A DNA stretch of 64,000 nt from NCBI RefSeq assembly GCF_020886775.1, contig NZ_AP024525.1, positions 930,001-994,000 of the forward strand, read 5' to 3'. The translations under genes were made by a program, and so were the position numbers. This DNA is from Sinomonas cyclohexanicum. GTDB taxonomy: Bacteria; Actinomycetota; Actinomycetes; Actinomycetales; Micrococcaceae. Positions 54,504-63,322 of this stretch are shown one piece after another; positions within the stretch are counted from its first letter, which is position 1, and every line of letters begins with the position of its first letter. Below the pieces are notes generated by a model, which was not told the DNA's origin, made no database searches, and was given only the letters and a program-made list of their open reading frames with translations.

Positions 54504-55531
54504 CCACCGCTACGACTCCCGTGTCCTCCACCCCGCCCGCCCGCGCCGGCTCTGCCGTTCGGGGAACGTTCGACGGCGACCCCCGCCGCTACGAGTACCT
54601 CACCAAGATCCGGCTCGAGGACCCGCAGGCCGTGGCCCGCGCGGCCAAGGGCCGCCGCCGCCACCCCGGCCCCGTGCTGGGCAGGCAGAACTTCATCGTC
54701 GCTGCCGACCACCCCGCCCGCGGCGCCCTGGCCGCCCAGGGGCGGCCCGAGGCGATGGCTGACCGGCGCGAGCTGCTCGACCGGCTCCAGATCGCCCTCG
54801 CGAATCCCGCCGTGGACGGCGTCCTCGCGAGCCCGGACATCATGGATGACCTGCTGCTGCTCGGGGCCCTCGAGGGCAAGCTCGTCTTCGGCTCGATGAA
54901 CCGCGGCGGCCTTGCCGGGTTCGTCAATGAGTTCGACGACCGCTTCACGGGCCACACCGCCGAGGCCCTCGCGGCTCTGGGCGCGGACGGCGGCAAGATG
55001 CTCACGCGCATCGCGCTCGGCGACCCCGCGACCGCGTCGATCCTCGAGAGCACCGCCAAGGCCATCGATTCCCTCGCCGAGCGCGGCCTCATCGCCATGG
55101 TCGAGCCGTTCCTCTCGAACTGGGTCGACGGCAAGGTCAAGAACGACCTCTCCCCGGAGGCCGTGATCAAGTCCATCGGGATCGCGCAAGGACTCGGCTC
55201 GACGAGCGCTTACACGTGGATGAAGCTGCCCGTCGTCGACGAGATGGAGCGCGTCATGGCGGCCACGACCATGCCGACCGTGCTCCTCGGCGGCGACCCG
55301 ACCGGCCATCAGGACGAGGTCTTCGCCTCGTGGGGCCGTGCCCTCGCCCTGCCCGGTGTCCAGGGGCTCACCGTGGGCCGCACCCTGCTCTACCCGGCCG
55401 ACGGCGACGTGGCCGGTGCCGTCGCCGCCGCGGCGTCGCTGCTGCGGACCGAAGAAATCGCCCCAGAGGCCACAACACAGGCGCCCGTGGGCGCACCGGA
55501 TCGCACCACCGGCAAGGAGGCCGCACAGTGA
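54500..55531 (+). CDS. DUF2090/Cgl0158-type aldolase of the inositol pathway
   Basis: This 343-residue TIM-barrel protein (from GTG 54500) belongs to the DUF2090/deoxyribose-phosphate aldolase-like group (LLGALEGKLVFGSMNRGGLA, VEPFLSNWVDGKVKNDLSPE, AYTWMKLPVVDEMERVM). It probably cleaves 2-deoxy-5-keto-gluconate 6-phosphate to DHAP and malonate semialdehyde in place of IolJ. Some bacteria carry a natural IolC-DUF2090 fusion. Here the GTGA overlap with the expected iolC stop indicates two genes. It overlaps iolD. Confidence 0.8.
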   Translation: MTTATTPVSSTPPARAGSAVRGTFDGDPRRYEYLTKIRLEDPQAVARAAKGRRRHPGPVLGRQNFIVAADHPARGALAAQGRPEAMADRRELLDRLQIALANPAVDGVLASPDIMDDLLLLGALEGKLVFGSMNRGGLAGFVNEFDDRFTGHTAEALAALGADGGKMLTRIALGDPATASILESTAKAIDSLAERGLIAMVEPFLSNWVDGKVKNDLSPEAVIKSIGIAQGLGSTSAYTWMKLPVVDEMERVMAATTMPTVLLGGDPTGHQDEVFASWGRALALPGVQGLTVGRTLLYPADGDVAGAVAAAASLLRTEEIAPEATTQAPVGAPDRTTGKEAAQ

Positions 55532-57492
55532 CCACTCGCAGGATGACCGTTGCCCAGGCGCTCGTGGAGTTCCTCGGCCGCCAGTACACGGTTGATACCG
55601 TCGGGGGGCCTGATGGGGGCGCGTACAGGGAGCGCCTCATCCCCGGGATGTTCGGAATCTTCGGTCACGGCAACGTGGCCGGCGTGGGCCAGGCGCTCAA
55701 GCAGTGGCAGGCCGCGGACCCGACGCTCATGCCGTACTACCAGGGCCGCAACGAGCAGGCCCAGTCGCACCAGGCCGTCGGCTACGCCCGTCACACGCGC
55801 CGCCGCCAGACGTTTGCCGTCTCGACGTCGATCGGCCCCGGCTCGTCCAACCTGCTCACCGGCGCGGCGCTCGCCACGGCGAACCGCCTCCCGGTCCTGC
55901 TCCTGCCCTCGGACACGTTCGCGACGCGTGCCGCGGACCCGGTCCTGCAGCAGCTCGAGCAGCCGCATGGGTACGACATCACGGTCAACGACGCGTTCCG
56001 GCCGCTCTCGAAGTACTTCGACCGGGTCAACCGGCCGGAGCAGCTCTTCTCGGCGCTCCTGAATGGCCTGCGCGTCCTCACGGACCCGGCCGAGACCGGC
56101 GCCGTGACGATCGCGCTGCCGCAGGACGTCCAGGCCGAGGCGTTCGACGTGCCCGTCGAGTTCCTCGCCGAGCGCGAGTGGCGCATCCGCCGCCCCGAGC
56201 CCGAGGCCGAGGACATCGCCGAGGCGGCCCGCCGCATCCGCGCCGCGAAGCGCCCTGTCATCATCGCCGGCGGCGGTGTGCTGTACGCGTTCGCCACGGA
56301 CCAGCTCCGGGAGTTCGCCGAGGCGACCGGCATCCCCGTCGGGTGGACCCAGGCCGGCGTCGGCTCCCTCGCCTGGGACCACCCCCAGGCGGTCGGAGCG
56401 GTCGGTTCCACGGGCACCACGGCCGCGAACGCGCTTCTGCGCGATGCGGACCTCGTGATCGGGATCGGAACGCGCTACGAGGACTTCACCACGGCATCCC
56501 GCACGGCGTTCCAGCACGACGGCGTGAGCTTCGTGAACATCAACGTCGCCGCGATCGACGCCTACAAGCACGGCACCTCGCTGCCGATCGTCGCCGACGC
56601 CCGCAAGGCACTCGCCGGGCTCACGACGGCGCTGGGCGGCTACCGTGTCGGCGTGGAACTCGAGCGGGTGGTCGCCGACGAGAAGGCGGCCTGGGACGAC
56701 ACGGTCGACTCGGCGTTCGCCCAGGACGACGAGCCGCTCGTGTCGCAGAACGCGATCATCGGCGCGGTCAACCGCACGATGGACCCGCGCGACGTGGTGG
56801 TCTGCGCCGCCGGCTCGCTGCCCGGCGACCTGCACAAGATGTGGCGCGTCCGCGATCCGTTCGGCTACCACGTCGAGTACGGGTTCTCGTGCATGGGCTA
56901 CGAGATCCCCGGCGGGCTGGGCGTCAAGCGCGCGGCGCTCGACGCTGCTGCTCGCGGCGGAGACGGCAGGGAGGACAACCGCGACGTCGTCGTCATGGTC
57001 GGCGACGGCTCGTACCTCATGATGCACACCGAACTCGTCACCGCGGTCGCGGAGGGCATCAAGCTCATCACCGTGCTTATCCAGAACCATGGCTACGCCT
57101 CGATCGGCGCGCTGTCCGAATCCCTCGGCTCGCAGCGCTTCGGCACGAAGTACCGAACCCTCGACCGGGAGCACCACACATTCGACGACGGGGACAAGCT
57201 CCCGATTGACCTCGCCACGAACGCCGAGAGTCTCGGCGTCACCGTGTACCGGATCGAGCCCGGGCCCAACGCGATCGCCGACCTCGAGGCAGCCCTCGGG
57301 AAGGCCAAGGCCGCACCCGAGGGCTCGGGCCCGATCGTGATCCACATCGAGTCGGACCCGCTCATCGACGCACCGAGCTCCGAGTCCTGGTGGGACGTGC
57401 CCGTCTCCGGTGCCTCCGAACTCGAGTCCACCCAGAAGGCCTTCGAGGTCTACGCCGACCACAAGAGCCGCCAGCGGCCGCTGCTCGGGTGA
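55528..57492 (+). CDS. iolD: 3D-(3,5/4)-trihydroxycyclohexane-1,2-dione hydrolase
   Basis: This 654-residue ThDP-dependent enzyme has IPGMFGIFGHGNVAGVGQAL, the catalytic Glu-type region GRNEQAQSHQAVGYAR, and the ThDP/metal motif VVMVGDGSYLMMHTELVTAV. It opens the ring of the trione from scyllo-inosose dehydration. GTG 55528 overlaps the preceding stop (GTGA), and AAGGAGG precedes it. Confidence 0.95.
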   Translation: MTTRRMTVAQALVEFLGRQYTVDTVGGPDGGAYRERLIPGMFGIFGHGNVAGVGQALKQWQAADPTLMPYYQGRNEQAQSHQAVGYARHTRRRQTFAVSTSIGPGSSNLLTGAALATANRLPVLLLPSDTFATRAADPVLQQLEQPHGYDITVNDAFRPLSKYFDRVNRPEQLFSALLNGLRVLTDPAETGAVTIALPQDVQAEAFDVPVEFLAEREWRIRRPEPEAEDIAEAARRIRAAKRPVIIAGGGVLYAFATDQLREFAEATGIPVGWTQAGVGSLAWDHPQAVGAVGSTGTTAANALLRDADLVIGIGTRYEDFTTASRTAFQHDGVSFVNINVAAIDAYKHGTSLPIVADARKALAGLTTALGGYRVGVELERVVADEKAAWDDTVDSAFAQDDEPLVSQNAIIGAVNRTMDPRDVVVCAAGSLPGDLHKMWRVRDPFGYHVEYGFSCMGYEIPGGLGVKRAALDAAARGGDGREDNRDVVVMVGDGSYLMMHTELVTAVAEGIKLITVLIQNHGYASIGALSESLGSQRFGTKYRTLDREHHTFDDGDKLPIDLATNAESLGVTVYRIEPGPNAIADLEAALGKAKAAPEGSGPIVIHIESDPLIDAPSSESWWDVPVSGASELESTQKAFEVYADHKSRQRPLLG

Positions 57493-57559
57493 GCAGCGCC
57501 GTCGTCCGCCACAGACCCTCCACCTGCCCCCCGCGAAGAATTCACACAGGAGCAAGAGC

Positions 57560-59059
57560 ATGACCATCAAGACCATCCCGCATTACCTCAACGGTGAGGA
57601 GACCAACGGCTCCGGCGAGCGGACGCAGGCGGTGTTCAACCCGGCCACGGGTGAGCAGACCGGCGAGCTGCGGCTCGCGGATGCCGCGGACCTGGAGACC
57701 GCGGTTGCGAACGCCCGCAAGGCCGCGGATTCGTGGGGGGACATCTCCCTGGCCAAGCGGACCGCGGTGCTGTTCCGGTTCCGTGAGCTCGTCGCGGCGC
57801 ACGTCGATCAGCTGGCCGAGCTCGTGACCTCCGAGCACGGCAAGGTGATCTCGGACGCGAAGGGCGAGATCGGCCGCGGCCTGGAGGTCGTGGAGTTCGC
57901 GTGCGGGATCCCGCAGCTTCTCAAGGGCGCCTACTCGGACCAGGCCTCGACCGGGATCGACGTGTTCTCCTACCGCCAGCCGGTCGGGGTCGTTGCGGGC
58001 ATCACCCCGTTCAACTTCCCGGTGATGGTGCCGCTGTGGATGGCCCCGGTGGCGATCGCCACGGGCAACGCGTTCATCCTCAAGCCCTCCGAGCGGGACC
58101 CCTCCGCCTCGATGCTGCTGGCCAGGCTGTGGACCGAGGCAGGCCTGCCGGACGGTGTGTTCCAGGTCCTGCACGGCGGGAAGGAGACCGTGGACGGGCT
58201 CCTGACGCATCCGGACGTGGACGCGATCTCGTTCGTGGGCTCGACCCCAATCGCGAAGTACGTTCAGGAGACGGCCACGGCGCACGGCAAGCGCGTCCAG
58301 GCCCTGGGCGGGGCGAAGAACCACGCGATCATCCTCCCGGACGCGGACCTGGACAACGCCGCGGACCACCTCTCGGCCGCCGCCTTCGGCTCCGCCGGGG
58401 AGCGGTGCATGGCGATCTCCGTGGCCATCGCGGTCGGGCAGATCGGCGACGACCTCGTGGGCAAGGTCGCCGAGCGGGCCGAGGCGGTCAAGGTTGCCGA
58501 GGGCACCGAGCCGGACGCGGAGATGGGCCCGATCATCACCGCCGCCTCCAAGGAGCGGATGAAGGGCATCGTCACGGCCGCGGCCGAGTCCGGGGCCGAG
58601 CTCGTGGTGGACGGGCGCGAGTTCACCGTGCCCGGCAAGGAGGGCGGCTTCTGGTTCGGCCCGACCGTGATCGACAAGGTCGCCACGGACACCCAGGCGT
58701 ACACCGAGGAGATCTTCGGCCCCGTCCTGGCGGTGGTGCGGGTCGAGACGGTCGAGGAGGCCATCGAGCTGATCAACGCCAATCCCTACGGTAACGGCAC
58801 CGCGATCTTCACCTCCTCCGGCTCCAACGCCCGCAAGTTCCACCGCGGCGTGCACGTGGGCATGATCGGGGTCAACGTCCCGATCCCCGTCCCCGTCGCG
58901 TACCACTCCTTCGGCGGATGGAAGGACTCCCTCTTCGGCGACACGCACATCTACGGCGAGGAAGGCGTGGCCTTCTACACCCGCGGCAAGGTCATCACCC
59001 AGCGCTGGCCCGAGCCCACCCACGCCTCCGGCGCCTCCTACAACTTCCCGTCCAACTGA
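57560..59059 (+). CDS. mmsA: Methylmalonate/malonate semialdehyde dehydrogenase (CoA-acylating)
   Basis: This 499-residue aldehyde dehydrogenase has the family's ITPFNFPVMVPLWMAPVAIA, LGGAKNHAIILPDADLDNAA and catalytic cysteine FGSAGERCMAIS. It converts malonate semialdehyde to acetyl-CoA (IolA role), the exit of the inositol pathway. The ATG at 57560 has a CAGGAGCAAGAGC leader. Gap to iolD is 67 bases. Confidence 0.95.
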   Translation: MTIKTIPHYLNGEETNGSGERTQAVFNPATGEQTGELRLADAADLETAVANARKAADSWGDISLAKRTAVLFRFRELVAAHVDQLAELVTSEHGKVISDAKGEIGRGLEVVEFACGIPQLLKGAYSDQASTGIDVFSYRQPVGVVAGITPFNFPVMVPLWMAPVAIATGNAFILKPSERDPSASMLLARLWTEAGLPDGVFQVLHGGKETVDGLLTHPDVDAISFVGSTPIAKYVQETATAHGKRVQALGGAKNHAIILPDADLDNAADHLSAAAFGSAGERCMAISVAIAVGQIGDDLVGKVAERAEAVKVAEGTEPDAEMGPIITAASKERMKGIVTAAAESGAELVVDGREFTVPGKEGGFWFGPTVIDKVATDTQAYTEEIFGPVLAVVRVETVEEAIELINANPYGNGTAIFTSSGSNARKFHRGVHVGMIGVNVPIPVPVAYHSFGGWKDSLFGDTHIYGEEGVAFYTRGKVITQRWPEPTHASGASYNFPSN

Positions 59060-59082
59060 GCGCAGCCGCGCGGAGGAACACC

Positions 59083-60006
59083 ATGACCGAGAACAAGCTC
59101 ATCATCGGCACGGCCCCCGACTCGTGGGGCGTGTGGTTCGCCGACGACCCGAAGCAGACCCCGTGGGAGCGCTTCCTGGACGAGGTGGTCGAGGCCGGGT
59201 ACAAGTGGATCGAGCTCGGCCCGTACGGCTATCTCCCCACCGACCCCTCCCGCCTCGCCGACGAGCTCAAGGCCCGCGACCTCAAGGTTTCCGCGGGCAC
59301 CGTGTTCACCGCGTTCCACCGCGGCGGCCGGCCTGGGGACGCTGCCTTCGAGGAGGCATGGGAGCCCGCCCGCCGGGTCGCCGAGCTGACGGCGGCAATC
59401 GGCGGCGAGCACATCGTCGTCATCCCCGCGATGTGGCGCGACGACGTCACGGGCCAGGCCCTCGAGAACCAGGTCCTCACCGGCGAGCAGTGGGACGCGC
59501 TGTTCAACGGGCACGACGAGCTGGGCCGCCGCCTCTGGGAGGACTTCGGCCTGAAGCAGCAGTTCCACTCGCATGCCGACTCGCACGTGCTCACCCAGAC
59601 GGACATCGAGACGCTCCTGAAGAACACTGACCCTGCGCTGCTCAACCTGTGCCTCGACACGGGCCACGCCGAGTACGGCGGCGCGTCCAGCGTGGACCTC
59701 ATCCGCAAGTACCCCGAGCGCATCGGCTACCTGCACCTCAAGCAGGTGGACCCGGGCGTCATGGAGCGGGTCCGCGCGGAGAACCTCACCTTCGCCGCGG
59801 CGAACACGGCCGGCGTCATGACCGAGCCCCCCGGCGGCCTGCCGGACCTGCGCGAGGTCATCGAGGAGGTCGAGAAGCTCGACCGCCCGATCTTCGGCAT
59901 CGTCGAGCAGGACATGTACCCCGTCGCGTTCGACGTCCCGCTCCCGATCGCCAAGCGCACCCGCAACTACCTCCTCTCCTGCGGCTCCCGCACGCGAGTG
60001 GCCTGA
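59083..60006 (+). CDS. iolE: Myo-inosose-2 dehydratase
   Basis: This 307-residue TIM-barrel protein of the xylose-isomerase-like fold starts with IIGTAPDSWGVWFADDPKQT, exactly the IolE pattern, and holds metal ligands in QQFHSHADSHVLT and LCLDTGHAEYGG. It dehydrates scyllo-inosose to the trione. CGGAGG precedes the ATG. Confidence 0.95.
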   Translation: MTENKLIIGTAPDSWGVWFADDPKQTPWERFLDEVVEAGYKWIELGPYGYLPTDPSRLADELKARDLKVSAGTVFTAFHRGGRPGDAAFEEAWEPARRVAELTAAIGGEHIVVIPAMWRDDVTGQALENQVLTGEQWDALFNGHDELGRRLWEDFGLKQQFHSHADSHVLTQTDIETLLKNTDPALLNLCLDTGHAEYGGASSVDLIRKYPERIGYLHLKQVDPGVMERVRAENLTFAAANTAGVMTEPPGGLPDLREVIEEVEKLDRPIFGIVEQDMYPVAFDVPLPIAKRTRNYLLSCGSRTRVA

Positions 60007-60045
60007 TCCATTCCTTCCACCAAGAGCCCCAGAAAGGCAGATCCC

Positions 60046-61098
60046 ATGGCTGAGAACCTGCGCGTCGCCGTCATCGGCGCCGGCCGCATGGGCGCGGACC
60101 ACATCCAGCGCCTGCACACGCGCATCCACGGCGCCGAGGTGGCCGCCGTGATCGACATCGACCTCGACCGCGCCAACGCCGCGATCGCTGACATCCCCGG
60201 AGCGAGGGCGTACGCCACGGCGGCCGAGGCCTACTCTGTTGATCCCTCCTCCGGCGGCGTGAACGCGGTCCTCATCGCCACGCCCGGCTTCCTCCACGAG
60301 GTCGCCCTCCTCGAGGCCCTCGAGCGGGACATCCCGATCCTGTGCGAGAAGCCGCTCACCCCGGACGCCGCCTCGGCCTGGAAGATCGTCGAGGCGGAGC
60401 AGAAGCTCGGCCACCAGCGCATCCAGGTGGGGTTCATGCGCCGCTTCGACCAGGGCTACATGGACCTCGGCGGCCTGGTCCGCTCGGGCGAGCTCGGCGA
60501 GCTGCTCATGCTCCACTGCCGCCACCGCAACCCGGACACCCCGGCCGGCTTCACGAACGAGATGCTCATCAACGACTCGGTGGTCCACGAGTTCGACGCG
60601 ATCCGCTACCTGACCGGTGAGGAGATCACGTCCGTGCAGGTCCGCCTCGGCAAGGCGACCTCGAAGGCGCCGAACGGCCAGCACGATCCGCAGCACGTCC
60701 TCATCGAGACGGCCTCGGGCGTCCTCGTCGACGTCGAGATCTTCGTCAACGCCCAGTTCGGCTACCAGGTCGCGACCGAGGCCGCGTTCGAGGACGGCAT
60801 CGTCACGATCGGCGGCGACGGCGGTCCCTACATCCGTCGCGCCGGCCGCTGGGGCGGCGCGGTCACCCCCGGCTTCGAGGCCCGCTTCGGTGCCGCGTAC
60901 GACGTCGAGGTCCAGTCGTGGGTCGACGCCGCCCTCCGGGGCGAGATCGGCGGCCCCTCCGCCTGGGACGGCTATGCCACCGCTGCCTGCTGCGAAGCGG
61001 GAGTCGAGGCGCAGAAGAGCGGCGAGAAGGTCGCAGTCATGCTCAATGAGAAGCCTGCGCTCTACAGCGCGGGCGAGGCCAAGGGGCAGGGCAAGTGA
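60046..61098 (+). CDS. iolG: Inositol 2-dehydrogenase
   Basis: This 350-residue Gfo/Idh/MocA oxidoreductase has VIGAGRMGADHIQRL, the EKPLTPDAASAW catalytic lysine motif and a C-terminal sheet domain with GFMRRFDQGYMDLG. It oxidises myo-inositol to scyllo-inosose with NAD. It is the first enzymatic step though sixth in the gene order. The stop overlaps iolH (GTGA). Confidence 0.95.
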   Translation: MAENLRVAVIGAGRMGADHIQRLHTRIHGAEVAAVIDIDLDRANAAIADIPGARAYATAAEAYSVDPSSGGVNAVLIATPGFLHEVALLEALERDIPILCEKPLTPDAASAWKIVEAEQKLGHQRIQVGFMRRFDQGYMDLGGLVRSGELGELLMLHCRHRNPDTPAGFTNEMLINDSVVHEFDAIRYLTGEEITSVQVRLGKATSKAPNGQHDPQHVLIETASGVLVDVEIFVNAQFGYQVATEAAFEDGIVTIGGDGGPYIRRAGRWGGAVTPGFEARFGAAYDVEVQSWVDAALRGEIGGPSAWDGYATAACCEAGVEAQKSGEKVAVMLNEKPALYSAGEAKGQGK

Positions 61099-61979
61099 AG
61101 CTCGCGCTCGATCCCACCCCGTTCCACTCGACGCACTCGCTCCTCGAGTTCCCCGCCCTCGCCGCGGAGCTCGGGTACGAGTACCTTCAGATGACTCCGC
61201 ACCGGGACTTCATCCCGTTCTTCACGCACCCCAAGGCCGACGACGAGCTGGTCCGCCAGTTCCGCAAGGCGTGCGCTGACGCGGGCGTCGAGGTGGCCTC
61301 GGTGCTGCCGGTGCTGCGCTGGTCCGGCCCGGACGAGTGGGCCCGCGAGGCCGCCGTGCGGTACTGGAAGCGCGCCGTCCAGATCACCGTCGACCTCGGC
61401 GTGAACCAGATGAACACCGAGTTCTCCGGCCGTCCCGAGCGCCCCGAGGAGTCCGAGGCGGCGTTCTACCGGTCCATGGAGGAGCTCGTGCCGGTCTTCG
61501 AGCGCGAGGGCGTCCACGTGGCGATCGACCCGCACCCGGACGACTTCGTCGAGGAGGGCCTCGCCGCCCTGCGCGTGATCCGCGGGATCAACTCGCCGAA
61601 CGTGGGCATGGTCTACGTCGCGTCGCACACGTTCCACATGGGCGACGCGCCCCTTGACATCATGCGCGCGGCGGGGGAGCGGATCCGCGTGGTCCACGTC
61701 TCCGACACGATGAACCACCACGCCTCCCACGGCCTGCGGTACATCACGAACCCGCCGGGCAACGAGGTGCGGGTGCACCAGCACCTCAGGATCGGTGACG
61801 GCGACGTGAACTGGGACGAGTTCTTCTCCGGCTTGGGCGAGATCGGCTTCCTGGACCGCGACGACACAGTCATGGTCTCCTCAGTCTTCGCCGAGAACGA
61901 GAACGCCGACGAGGTCTCCCGCTACCAGCTCGCCGAGATGAAGGACCGGGTGGCCAAGGCCAAGGCCGCCAAGGCATAG
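61095..61979 (+). CDS. iolH: IolH-like sugar phosphate isomerase/epimerase
   Basis: This 294-residue TIM-barrel protein begins MKLALDPTPFHSTHSLLEF, close to corynebacterial/Bacillus IolH, with potential metal ligands in VAIDPHPDDFVEEG and VVHVSDTMNHH. Its exact reaction is not established for the family. GTG 61095 overlaps iolG. It ends the + strand iol operon. Confidence 0.85.
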   Translation: MKLALDPTPFHSTHSLLEFPALAAELGYEYLQMTPHRDFIPFFTHPKADDELVRQFRKACADAGVEVASVLPVLRWSGPDEWAREAAVRYWKRAVQITVDLGVNQMNTEFSGRPERPEESEAAFYRSMEELVPVFEREGVHVAIDPHPDDFVEEGLAALRVIRGINSPNVGMVYVASHTFHMGDAPLDIMRAAGERIRVVHVSDTMNHHASHGLRYITNPPGNEVRVHQHLRIGDGDVNWDEFFSGLGEIGFLDRDDTVMVSSVFAENENADEVSRYQLAEMKDRVAKAKAAKA

Positions 61980-61987
61980 CCCACCGT

Positions 61988-62005
61988 CTGGGGGTCACCT
62001 CCCAA
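61988..62005. repeat. Partial copy of the GGGTCACCTCC intergenic repeat
   Basis: CTGGGGGTCACCTCCCAA matches 14 of 18 bases of CTGAGGGTCACCTCCTGA (45767), and a second GAGTCACCTCC follows. The preceding CCGTCTGG is also shared with the 45.7 kb element. Confidence 0.6.
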
Positions 62006-62028
62006 GAGTCACCTCCCGCGGGCCACCC

Positions 62029-62046
62029 ATCTCGGGTACACCAACC
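62029..62046. repeat. Left flank repeat of the lipoprotein gene
   Basis: ATCTCGGGTACACCAACC is perfectly inverted at 63305-63322. A separate 34-base direct repeat pair lies at 62179-62212 and 63223-63256. Both pairs bracket the lipoprotein gene. The 340-base gap before that gene (61980-62319) holds nothing else but repeats and a terminator. Confidence 0.75.
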
Positions 62047-62109
62047 ACGCTCCCAGGGCGTCTCAGGTACGCGAAACGCGCCGCCACGGGGGTTCCTGGT
62101 ACGCGAAAC

Positions 62110-62141
62110 GAGCCGCCAGACTCCCCGGGGTCTGGCGGCTC
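62110..62141 (+). terminator. Terminator hairpin of the iol operon
   Basis: Perfect 12-base arms GAGCCGCCAGAC and GTCTGGCGGCTC lie around an 8-base loop, about 130 bases past the iolH stop. Confidence 0.8.
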
Positions 62142-62319
62142 GCGGCGTTCCCGACGCCCGACGGCGGGTGCGTGGCCTGCGCGGGCCGGGCACACGCCGT
62201 CGTGCGTACCCGAAACGTCCAGGCCGCGGATTAGCTGTACCCGCAAGGCGGGCGAGGGTTGGACTCACGGCCGGCGGGTAACCCTCCCGGGTGACGCGGT
62301 GCGTCGGACGGAGGATGAG

Positions 62320-63189
62320 ATGGACATCAGGAAAGCTCTCGGCGTCAGCGCGGTGGGTGCGGCGGCCGTGATGCTGGCGGCGTGCTCGGGCGGTGGCGGC
62401 AGTGCGCCCTCGGCCTCGCCGTCCGGATCGGCCAGCGGCTCGGCGAGCCCGAGCGCGAAGGTCTACTCGGAAAATGACCTGCGCAGCATGGTCTCGGGCC
62501 TGAAGGACTCCGACGGCAACGAGCTGACGCCGTACTCCCAGGATCAGGTGACGGCGGCCAAGGACCTCGGGAAGATCCTCCTCGACGCGGCGACCGTGGA
62601 TCCGAGCGACTGCAAGTCGATCGCCACCGCTGGCCTCGTCAAGAGTGTTGAGAACGGCTCCGTGGCCGTGGCGATCTCCGAGAGCCAGATGCCCCGGACT
62701 GCGTCCGCGCAGTCGAGCGGCCAGGGTCCGGATGCCCAGCAGCTTCTGAACGACATCAGCGGCAAGATGAGCCAGTGCTCCACGTTCACGGTCTCCGCAC
62801 TGGGCCAGAAGGTCACCGTCACGAGCAAGGAACTGCAGGCCAAGACCGACGCCGCGCAGACGTTCGGCACGGTCAGCACGCGCGGCGGCAACAGCTCGGA
62901 CATGCTCATGCAGGTCTCGGGCGCGCAGGGGCGACTGCTCGTGGTGGCTACGAAGAGTGGCGGGAACCTCGGCGACAAGGACCAGTCAGAACTCGAAGGC
63001 CTCGTGAACCAGATGCTCTCGAAGGCCTCGGGCTCCGCTCCTGCCTCGCCGTCAGGGTCCGCGGGCATGGGCAGCTCGACGTCGACCACGTCAGGTTCGC
63101 CCGGCTCATCGGAGTCGATGAGCCCATCGGGCAGCTCCGGCGCGAGCTCGAGCTCAGGCGCGTCGAGCTCGCCGAGCCCCTCGCAGTAG
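62320..63189 (+). CDS. Secreted serine-rich lipoprotein, unknown function
   Basis: This 289-residue protein has a signal (MDIRKALGVSAVGAAAVML) ending in a lipobox LAAC at about 20-23, a Ser/Ala/Gly-rich linker, a folded middle (about 45-235) that looks like sensor-domain lipoproteins of actinobacteria (two cysteines, DPSDCKSIA and KMSQCSTFTV, could pair), and a low-complexity Ser/Gly/Pro tail of about 45 residues. ATG 62320 follows GGAGGATGAG and is preferred to GTG 62299. It is flanked by repeats and unrelated to inositol use. Confidence 0.75.
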   Translation: MDIRKALGVSAVGAAAVMLAACSGGGGSAPSASPSGSASGSASPSAKVYSENDLRSMVSGLKDSDGNELTPYSQDQVTAAKDLGKILLDAATVDPSDCKSIATAGLVKSVENGSVAVAISESQMPRTASAQSSGQGPDAQQLLNDISGKMSQCSTFTVSALGQKVTVTSKELQAKTDAAQTFGTVSTRGGNSSDMLMQVSGAQGRLLVVATKSGGNLGDKDQSELEGLVNQMLSKASGSAPASPSGSAGMGSSTSTTSGSPGSSESMSPSGSSGASSSSGASSSPSPSQ

Positions 63190-63194
63190 TCCTC

Positions 63195-63254
63195 GGTACG
63201 CACGACGGCGTGTGCCCGGCCCGCGCGGGCCGGGCACACGCCGTCGTGCGTACC
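63195..63254. terminator. Perfect long hairpin after the lipoprotein gene
   Basis: Two perfect 29-base arms (63195-63223 and 63226-63254) are separated by two bases. The outer part is GGTACGCACGACGGC and its inverse. The right arm recurs alone at 62179-62212. Confidence 0.85.
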
Positions 63255-63261
63255 CGCAACG

Positions 63262-63300
63262 CCCTGGGGCGCGATGCCGCGTTCCCGAGACGCCCCAGGG
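63262..63300 (-). terminator. Terminator hairpin after iolB
   Basis: CCCTGGGGCG (63262-63271) pairs with CGCCCCAGGG (63291-63300), just past the iolB stop codon. Confidence 0.7.
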
Positions 63301-63304
63301 GGCG

Positions 63305-63322
63305 GGTTGGTGTACCCGAGAT
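63305..63322. repeat. Right flank repeat of the lipoprotein gene
   Basis: GGTTGGTGTACCCGAGAT is the exact inverse of 62029-62046; it abuts the iolB stop codon. Confidence 0.75.
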
